Source: Acanthamoeba sp. SK_2022b
Taxonomy: Eukaryota > Discosea > Longamoebia > Acanthamoebidae
NCBI GenBank assembly: GCA_027943245.1
Contig: JANDJZ010000071.1
Location: 1-64,000 of the forward strand
Length of the DNA: 64,000 nucleotides
Reading direction: 5' to 3'
Shown piece by piece: positions 57,601-64,000 of this stretch. The translations under genes and the position numbers were made by a program. How positions within the stretch are numbered: position 1 is the first letter of the stretch; the number at the start of each line of letters is the position of its first letter. The notes below the pieces were generated by a model, which was not told where the DNA came from, ran no database searches, and saw only the letters and a list, made by a program, of their open reading frames with translations.

Positions 57601-59473
57601 CGCTCGTCATAGTCTCGGTCGTCTTTTCCCTCGATCTCTCCCTGGGCGTGCAGCAAGAGCTCCATGCACTTTACGTGTCCATACCTGCTGGCCAGGTGAA
57701 GCGGAATGCAGCGTTGCTGATTCTCCAAGATTGCGAGAGTCTGAAAGCAGCCTGTGACACAGATTGAACGGTTCAGGTCACGGCGACGTGAGGCCAGAGC
57801 AGCACTGAGGTATGTACCGCCTCGCCCGTAGAAGGAAAGCAGTCGCTTCAGGATATCGTATTGCCCCAGGTGTGCGGCCCAGTGGATAAGAGAACCTGGG
57901 CTAACTGGAAAGCAGGGTATGGGCTCTGCGGGAGCAGAAATGGCCTGTTAGAATGCGGCCAGCGGAGACTGCTCAGGTTGCTTGAAGGCGATGATGAACA
58001 CTACGCATTACCTTCAAGCAATCGGAAGACCTTGGTGACGGCCGCAACAGGTTGGTACGGCTCTGGAGGAGGATGTCTGCAATCAAAGAACAAACGAACC
58101 ACGCTCAGCAAAAGCGAGTCGAATAAGCAAGCAGGAGGCGCCAAAGCCGTGACGACTGCTTACTTGAAGGGCGTGTAGCCAAAGTTGAAGGCGCAGCTCT
58201 GATTGCCGGACGTGCTGATGGCAGGATAGATCCGTTCGCCCTCTTCGAGGTACATCGTGCATCCGCTTGTGTTAAGAAGCTCGTCGCCGTTGAGATCGAT
58301 CCTGAACGAGAACGGAACGCAGCGCTTTCCATCGGACAGTCGCTTGGACTGACGGAAGAGTGACCGGGGGAGAGAGGTCGTGAGAAGACCACCGTGTGCG
58401 CGAGACACCTGAAGCTGAAGAAAGAAGTACCGCAATGTCCTTCTCTCCGAACTGGACGTAGCAACCGAGAACGTCGCCCGACTTCCACTTGGGGTTGTCG
58501 GGCAGTGTCCTTCGTCCTTTGTGCCACACCGATCGACTGCAGCCGTCGTAGGCCCATCCATATCTGACGAATTGAAGGTTGCGAGGCGCATTGGGGTCAG
58601 TGCTCATCGAGCAGAGCAAACAGCGGGTTGCCAGCGCAGACTTACTTGTCCCCCAGGCCTTCGTGTTCGGTCAGACCGCAGTTCTTGGTCGCCCATCCGA
58701 TCTGGGTGTGGCCTTCAGAGTGGAGCGTAACCTCGTAGTAGTAGGCGCCCGAGTTGATCGCCGAGGCATTCGAGCCACCCTTGCCAAAGGAAAGGAAAGA
58801 CCGCAACGTCGAGCCTGTGGGGATCACCTCCGGCCCGGTGGTGGCCAACGCGGACGCGCCAAGACCAGAGGATTGCAGCACCTTGACACGTCATTGAAGG
58901 TCATGATGAATCATAGGGAGACGGAAGACTGTTCGACGGCATTTGCGTGCATACCTGCATGTAGTCGGCGGACATGACCAGCTTCTCTGGCGGGCACTGA
59001 TTCTTCCTGTCGAGTTCAATGAAGTAGCTGTCCTTATCTTCATCTCTCCACTCTTCGCCCTGCATCGCAATGTCAACATGGGCAGGCCGGCAGGAGGGAG
59101 GGAGGGCTGCAGGTGTTCGAGAAGGAAAGATTACCTTCCACTCGAGCGCGGCGCCTGCTTCAAGCATCAGCTCCACGGCGAACAGGTGACCCTTGTAGAT
59201 GGCATAGTGGCACGCTGTGCAGCCGTTTCTGTCGGTTCCTATGCGTCGTGCAGCAATGTAAGAACCCCATCAGATGATGCGGAAAGCAGGTTAGCACGTA
59301 CTGTTTACATCGACTTCGTGTAGGAGCTCGCGCACAAGTTGCACGTCCCCGGACCAACATGCCAGGTGCAGTGGTGAACGGCCATAGAAGTCCTTGTCTC
59401 TGAATTCATCACCATCGAAGGATTCGTCATTTCCAGCAGCCGGCTCTTCTTCGGCAGAGGATCCCTGTCCCAT
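54663..59473 (-). CDS. Ankyrin-repeat / SPRY protein with LRR-like C-terminal segment
   Basis: Large mosaic protein from about 20 exons. ATG 59473 (MGQGSSAEEEPAAGNDESFD; Gly-2 suggests possible N-myristoylation). Two ankyrin repeats come first (YGRSPLHLACWSGDVQLVRE; NGCTACHYAIYKGHLFAVEL). A SPRY domain follows (SGAYYYEVTLHSEGHTQIGW, KYGWAYDGCSRSVWHKGRRT, WKSGDVLGCYVQF, YPAISTSGNQSCAFNFGYTP). Then come roughly ten ankyrin repeats, for example NTPLICAMSENRTRVVELLI, ADVNTRDSYGNTLLLLALHE and STPLLLAVEQGHLEVAKTLL. Near the C terminus are ribonuclease-inhibitor-type LRR segments (LCEVLQANRTVVELRLEDCL and LVDLMANNRHLVSIKLAHNF) and a final alpha-helical region ending ETDTANDDVE, stop 54663. An alternative in-frame ATG at 59560 adds 29 residues. 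It is a protein-interaction scaffold; partners unknown. Confidence 0.78.
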
Positions 59474-59755
59474 CTCTGTGCACGTACGTGTTCTGATAAT
59501 GTTGAACCTCCGCCAGAATGTGCAGCAGCAGCTAGCCTTCCAACTAAATCGACAGAACAAAGATTGAAAGATTGCTGCAGGTCTTATCGTTAACGGCGCT
59601 GCTGACGTCCGCAGCCAAAATGGGCACCCCTTAACGAGGCGGGTGAGGTGGGACCGTTCGAGCTCTGCGACGAGGCAAAACCCAGCCGTTGTTGTTCAAT
59701 CAAACCGTTTCTAGTTGTCCGCCTTCAGCAAGAGGAAGCCTAGAATCGAAAGTAA

Positions 59756-60284
59756 ATGGCGTCAACGCGACGAACAAGAGATTCGTCAGAGCGGGGTGGG
59801 TCGGGTGGAGCGCCTAGCATCTCCCAGTTGACTGCCGATTTGGAGGCCGAGAAGAGTATGAAAGACCTCATAGAAAAGCAAAAGAACAGGCTCAAGCAAA
59901 AGGTAGATGATTTGGAGGCGAGGCTCAAGACTGAATCCGACGCGAGGGATGAGATGGAGAGTGAGGCACGCAAGGCTAAGCTCGACCTCAGGCGAATGGA
60001 GCGCGAATTAAAGGCCGCTGTTGAAGATCGTGACCTCTTCGTGCGTTTTATCGACTCTCCAGTCGCTTGTTTCAGCCAAGCATTTATTGATTTTTCATTC
60101 ATTTCTTTAGGAGAAAGAGCTCAAGGATAAAAGAGATGAAATCAGGAACCTCAAGCGCAAAATCGATGATATGGAGTTCAACCAGCCCGCCAACTCGTCT
60201 CGTACCTCCTCCCAACGCCCTGGCACCAACGGTACCCCCAGAAACGCTAGTGTGATTGACTACACCGGCGCCACGAATATTTAA
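59756..60284 (+). CDS. Short coiled-coil protein
   Basis: Two-exon gene. ATG 59756 (MASTRRTRDSSERGGSGGAP), then a continuous coiled coil (LEAEKSMKDLIEKQKNRLKQ and KVDDLEARLKTESDARDEME onward). A 72-bp intron (about 60,040-60,111) ends TTTAG, and the second exon EKELKDKRDEIRNLKRKIDD continues the heptads before a Ser/Thr-rich tail ending TGATNI, TAA at 60282-60284. About 150 residues. The coil resembles a fragment of a myosin-II or tropomyosin-like rod, but no motor or other domain is present. It is separated by 200 bp from the next gene, which also starts with a coiled coil. Function unknown. Confidence 0.7.
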
Positions 60285-60484
60285 TTCGCCATAAATTTAA
60301 TCTAAAATTATTTGGATTTAATAGCGCCTCGTGTATCGTTCACGCTGTGCCTGGGGCGCCTTTTTACTTGCCTAGATAATCATGTATTTATTTATTTATT
60401 TGTTTAACCATGCGCGTGGCGAGAAGCTTTAGATAGATTGATAATAAAATAGGTGCAGCGCTCTGGGATAACTAACGCGAGTTA
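60285..60484. other. AT-rich spacer with poly(A) signal and promoter
   Basis: 200 bp between two same-strand coiled-coil genes. It contains TTTATTTATTTATTTG and AATAAAAT near 60,442, then ATAACTAACGCGAGTTA just before the next ATG. It probably combines the 3' UTR of one gene and the promoter of the next. Confidence 0.4.
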
Positions 60485-63400
60485 ATGGCGACAGAGGATT
60501 CGACCGAGCTCAAGGCGGAGCTGGAGAAGCTCAAGAAGCAGTTAGCAGCCGAAATAAAGGTGCAACGCCCGCCTTCTCAGCTCTTTGTGCATCGGTCTGG
60601 GGACTGCGCCCTCTCAGCAAGGCGCGCGTGCCCTGTTGTTGACGCGTTCTCTTTTCGCGTGTCCCTCTCGAAAACAGGCAAAGGAAGAGCTCCAGGAACA
60701 GCTTGAGGCGGCCTCGAACAGGAAGGGGACCTCGGAGCGGGATGTCGGACGAGGCCAGCGCGAGCTTGAAAGACTGCAGCGCGACCTGGAAGATGCGACC
60801 AAGCGGCAAAAGGAGACCGAGAAGGAGAAGCAGGAGGCGCTCGACAAGGTGCGCGATCTGGAGGTCAAGCTGCGCGAGGAGAGGAAGCTGAAGCTTAGCA
60901 TCGAGGACGAGCTCGATACGCTCAAGCGCGCGGCCCAGCGCGCCGAGCGCGAGGAGAGCAGGGCCAGCAGTCGGCGTGGCATCCGAGATGACCGCGAGAC
61001 GCAGGAGAAGCTGGAGCGACTCGAGAAGGAGTCCAAGGAATGGGAGCGCAAGTATCAGGACGAGCGCAAGGCCAAGGACGAGGAGCGACGCAAGCGGACC
61101 GACATCGAGGACGAGCTCAGACGGCTTGAGCGCGAGCGCGAGCGCGAGAAGCGGAGGGAGAGCTACAGCAGCGCCAGGCGTCGGCCCGGCAGCGTCGACG
61201 ACGAGGCCGACAAGAAGAAGATCGCCGAGCTCACCCAGGAGGTGGAGAAGCTCAAGGCCGACAACGAAGGGCTCACCAAGGAGGTCGCCCAGACCAAGGC
61301 CGAGCTGGAGGAGGAGTCGCGGAAGCGAAAGGAGGAGGAGGAGAAGAGCGCCGAGCTCGAGGAGGACATCGGCGACATGGAGAAGAAGATCAAGAGCCTC
61401 ATGGAGAAGGCCGCGCAGGCCTCGGCGGCGGCACAGACGACCCCTGCGGCGGGGGCGGGGGCGGCCAACCCGGAGCTGGAGAAGACCGTGGAGAAGCTCA
61501 AGAAGCAGAACGAGCAGCTGAAGAACGAGCTCAAGCTCCTCGAAAGCGACCTGGAGGAGGTCGAGAAGAAGAGCACCAAGGCGGACAAGGAGAAGAAGGC
61601 CCTGCAGAAGTCGATCGACGAGATGGAGGAGGAGAACGAGCGGCTCAGGCGCGAGAAGATGAAGCTCAAGAAGGAGGTCGAGACGCTGCTGCTCGACGAC
61701 AGCGGCGGCAGCGACACCAAGGTGAGCGTGCTCATGGCCGAGGTCGACGAGCTCAAGGAGAAGCTCGAGCTCGAGGCCGAGGAGCGCACCGAGGCCGAAG
61801 CGCTGCACAAGCAGGAGATGCAGCTGATCGAGGACGAGAAGGTCGAGCTCGAGTCCGAGCTGGCCACCCTCAAGAAGAAGGTGCAGGAGGACCGCACCAA
61901 GCTCCGCGAGGAGATCGAGCAGCTCGAGGAGCATCGCGACCGGCTGCTCAAGGAGGTCAAGGCCCTCAAGAGCGGCGCCAACGGCGTCTCCGTCTCCGTC
62001 ACGGCCCCGTCGCCCGTCTCCTCGCCCCACAGCAGCCAGCGCGGCGCCAGCAGCGGCGGCGACAACGAGGAGGAGGACGAGTTCGCCAAGGAGAAGACCG
62101 CCGAGCGGGGCAGCAGCGGCGGCAAGGACGTCGAGCGGGAGGGCAGCGGCAGGGAGAGCGCCGTCGGCAAGAGCTCGCCCCTCGGCACGCGCGGCGCCAG
62201 CAGCCGAGGCAGCAAGGAGCGTACGTTCTCCCCCCCCCCCCGAGGCTGTGGCCTGGCAGGCGGGCGAAACAGCGTGGCTCCCCTAACCTCGACCCACAGC
62301 CAAGAAGCCCGAGAAGCCGCAGAAGAAGGTGCTGATCCAGCTCAAGGGCAAGAACAGGATCCACGTGAGGCAGGTCGAGCTGTCTGGCAAGACCCTCAAC
62401 AAGGCCGACGTGTTCATTCTCGACCTCGGCGACAGGGTATTTCTTATATTCCCCTTTTCTAATATTTTTATTTTTATTTTTATGTAATATCTTATTTTTT
62501 TTCATAATTTTTGCATCAACTATTTGTGGCACAAAATACGAATAATTACATTGATTGCATTCGGGGTGGCCGCGGCAGATCTACGATTGGAACGGTGCTG
62601 CTGCCGACAGGAAGAAGCGAGAGAAGGGAGTCGAAGTGGCCAACCGCCTTTGCGAGGAGAAGCGAAAGCGAGCCGTCGGCAAGATCAAGAAGCCCGGTAC
62701 GTGTGCCCCTCTCCCTTAACCCACCGTCAACCGCTACGCTGACGCTCTCTCCTTTCTCTCTCTCTTGTCAAAGAGATCATCATCCTGGAGGATGGCCACA
62801 TGGAGCCACCGAAGGACTTCTGGGACGCGCTGGGCGGTAAGCCCGACACCATCCCCACGGCCCCGCCCGGCGACGACGAGAAGATGGAGAAGCAGTGGGA
62901 GGCGACCGACAAGCTCTACAGGGTCAACCCCGGTAACGAGCTGTTCCCGATCGACAGCAAGTTCACCAAGGCCAAGCTGGACACCAAGTTCAACTTCATC
63001 TTTGACTGCCACGAGGAGATGTACTACTGGTGCGGCAAGGTTCGTGTCGCTCCTCCTCTTCGGGGTCAGCGGGGGTGGAGAGGGCTAACACACAACGCAC
63101 AACCGTTTGGTTGCATCACAGGCTACGGACAAGAACAGGCGCGAGGAGAACATGAAGAAGGCCAAGGAGCTGTTCGCCAAGAAGACGGATCGCCCCAAGT
63201 GGTCCACGCTCAAGAAGATCAACGAGGTAGGCCCAGCCATCTCCTCTCCTCCTTGCGCGCACAACGTTTGTTTACTGAACTCTCTCTCTCTCTCTCTCTC
63301 TCTTTTCTCACTTCGATCTTCGTTCTTTGCTCTTCGCTCTTTTTGTGACAACCAAAAGGGTGCGGAGCCGGTGCTGTTCCAGGAGAAGTTCCACCAGTGG

Positions 63401-64000
63401 TTTGCCGCTGACTCCCGGTCATCGAAGAGAGCCTCGTCTCGGTGCGCTGCCGTCCCTTCCCCCTCCCGTCAAGCCCCAGACCGCCAACGCCCACCACTAC
63501 AAGACGACAAGGCGCAACTTGCTGATGATGGCCTGTCGTCGTGTTTCTTTCCTTCTTTTTCTGCAGTGGTCCGCACAGGGCCTCTCCCGCCGCGGGCAAC
63601 GAAATGCGCGAGGAGGGCAACGTAGATCAGATCCTGAAGGAGTACGAGAAGACCTACACCCATCAGCAGCTCAAGGACGGCGACTACCCGGCGTCCCTCG
63701 ACACCACAAAGAAGGAGGTAATCGAAATCGACCCAAAAGAGCATCCATGAGCGCTCTCGTGCAGAGAGCGAAGGCCAAACGACTACCAGTAGCCAGCGAG
63801 CTCACCTTCTCTCTTTCTTCCCATTCAACACATAGGCCTACCTTTCGGAAGCCGAGTTCCAGAGCGTGCTTGGCATGTCGAAGGCAGAGTTCCAGAGACA
63901 GCCCAAATGGTTCGCCCCATCCCAATCCCCACAGTGGTCTTCTTCTACTCACACCTGTGTTGCTCTCGCTGTGCAGGAAGCAAGATCACATGAAAAAGGA
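60485..64000 (+). CDS. Coiled-coil / gelsolin-repeat / villin-headpiece protein, 3'-truncated by window
   Basis: Actin-binding protein. ATG 60485 (MATEDSTELKAELEKLKKQL) leads into about 500 residues of highly charged coiled coil (one exon from about 60,680 to 62,220) ending in a Ser/Gly-rich linker. Gelsolin-like domains follow: VLIQLKGKNRIHVRQVELSG, ADVFILDLGDR/IYDWNGAAAD and KREKGVEVANRLCEEKRKRA; then LYRVNPGNELFPIDSKFTKA, FNFIFDCHEEMYYWCGK, KNRREENMKKAKELFAKK and GAEPVLFQEKFHQWF. The last exons are a villin headpiece: YPASLDTTKKE/AYLSEAEFQSVL, GMSKAEFQRQPKW and KQDHMKK, cut at base 64,000 just before the terminal Leu/Phe. About nine introns. Gelsolin plus headpiece is villin-like, but only about two gelsolin repeats are present and the long N-terminal coiled coil is unusual. 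Likely a dimeric actin crosslinker or capper (inference). Confidence 0.85.
63279..63303. repeat. Intronic (CT)n tract
   Basis: CT dinucleotide run in an intron of the gelsolin/villin gene, forming a long pyrimidine tract upstream of the exon GAEPVLFQEKF. Confidence 0.85.

Noticed and set aside
60531..62030. 499-codon minus-strand Leu-rich ORF
   Set aside because: Antisense shadow of the coiled-coil exon of the gelsolin/villin gene; leucines arise from reverse-complement Lys/Glu codons.
1..64000. CRISPR arrays, insertion sequences, viral insertions
   Set aside because: No spaced direct repeats, transposase or integrase domains, or viral hallmark proteins were seen. Repeats are simple microsatellites, one minisatellite, the receptor paralogues and one coding duplication.

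Overview
The window is nuclear DNA of an intron-rich, GC-rich amoeboid protist. Codon use is strongly G/C-ending. Genes lie back to back on both strands and are split by many short GT-AG introns. Several introns carry (CA)n or (TG)n tracts just upstream of the 3' splice site. The gene set (RhoGEF, ferroportin, GATOR1 NPRL2, AP-4 epsilon, exocyst EXO84, Rab32-like GTPase, villin headpiece protein, Frizzled/Smoothened-like receptors) fits Amoebozoa and looks most like Acanthamoeba. That assignment is inference from content and style, not from a database search. There is no sign of prokaryotic operons, CRISPR arrays, rRNA or tRNA genes.

Layout. 0.1-3.2 kb: RhoGEF (PH-like, DH, PH), possibly missing its 5' end. 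3.3-5.5 kb: ferroportin-type iron exporter. 5.9-8.2 kb (minus): NPRL2. 8.6-17.3 kb: a roughly 2,700-residue PH-plus-coiled-coil protein with an internal DNA duplication. 17.4-23.7 kb: AP-4 complex epsilon, starting only 78 bp after the previous stop codon. 23.9-24.9 kb (minus): secreted protein of unknown function. 25.3-26.8 kb: F-box/LRR protein. 26.9-35.1 kb (minus): tandem array of three Frizzled/Smoothened-like receptors. 35.4-37.5 kb (minus): NIFK/Nop15-like nucleolar RRM protein. 37.5-38.6 kb: a 1.1-kb gap with small hairpins. 38.6-41.9 kb: RecQ helicase with bacterial-type C-terminal architecture and a presequence-like N terminus. 42.1-43.4 kb (minus): histidine phosphatase. 43.8-44.7 kb: Rab32-like GTPase. 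44.9-46.0 kb (minus): second unknown secreted protein. 46.8-47.2 kb: small Cys-rich protein. 47.4-48.8 kb (minus): SAM-dependent methyltransferase. 49.2-50.2 kb: NADPH-FMN reductase with a lysine-rich tail. 50.3-54.1 kb (minus): exocyst EXO84 with an RD/RS-rich tail. 54.2-54.4 kb: tiny protein with weak DASH/Dad2 resemblance. 54.7-59.5 kb (minus): ankyrin-SPRY-ankyrin-LRR protein. 59.8-60.3 kb: short coiled-coil protein. 60.5 kb to the window end: coiled coil fused to gelsolin repeats and a villin headpiece, cut by the window edge.

Functional themes are membrane traffic (AP-4, exocyst, Rab32-like), cytoskeleton and Rho signalling (RhoGEF, gelsolin/villin protein, PH coiled-coil), nutrient and metal control (NPRL2, ferroportin) and receptor signalling (Frizzled-like array). 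Neighbours show no obvious pathway co-regulation, apart from the tandem receptor array.

Exon boundaries were inferred by eye from splice-site motifs, reading-frame continuity and remembered family alignments. Gene ends are firmer than individual splice sites.
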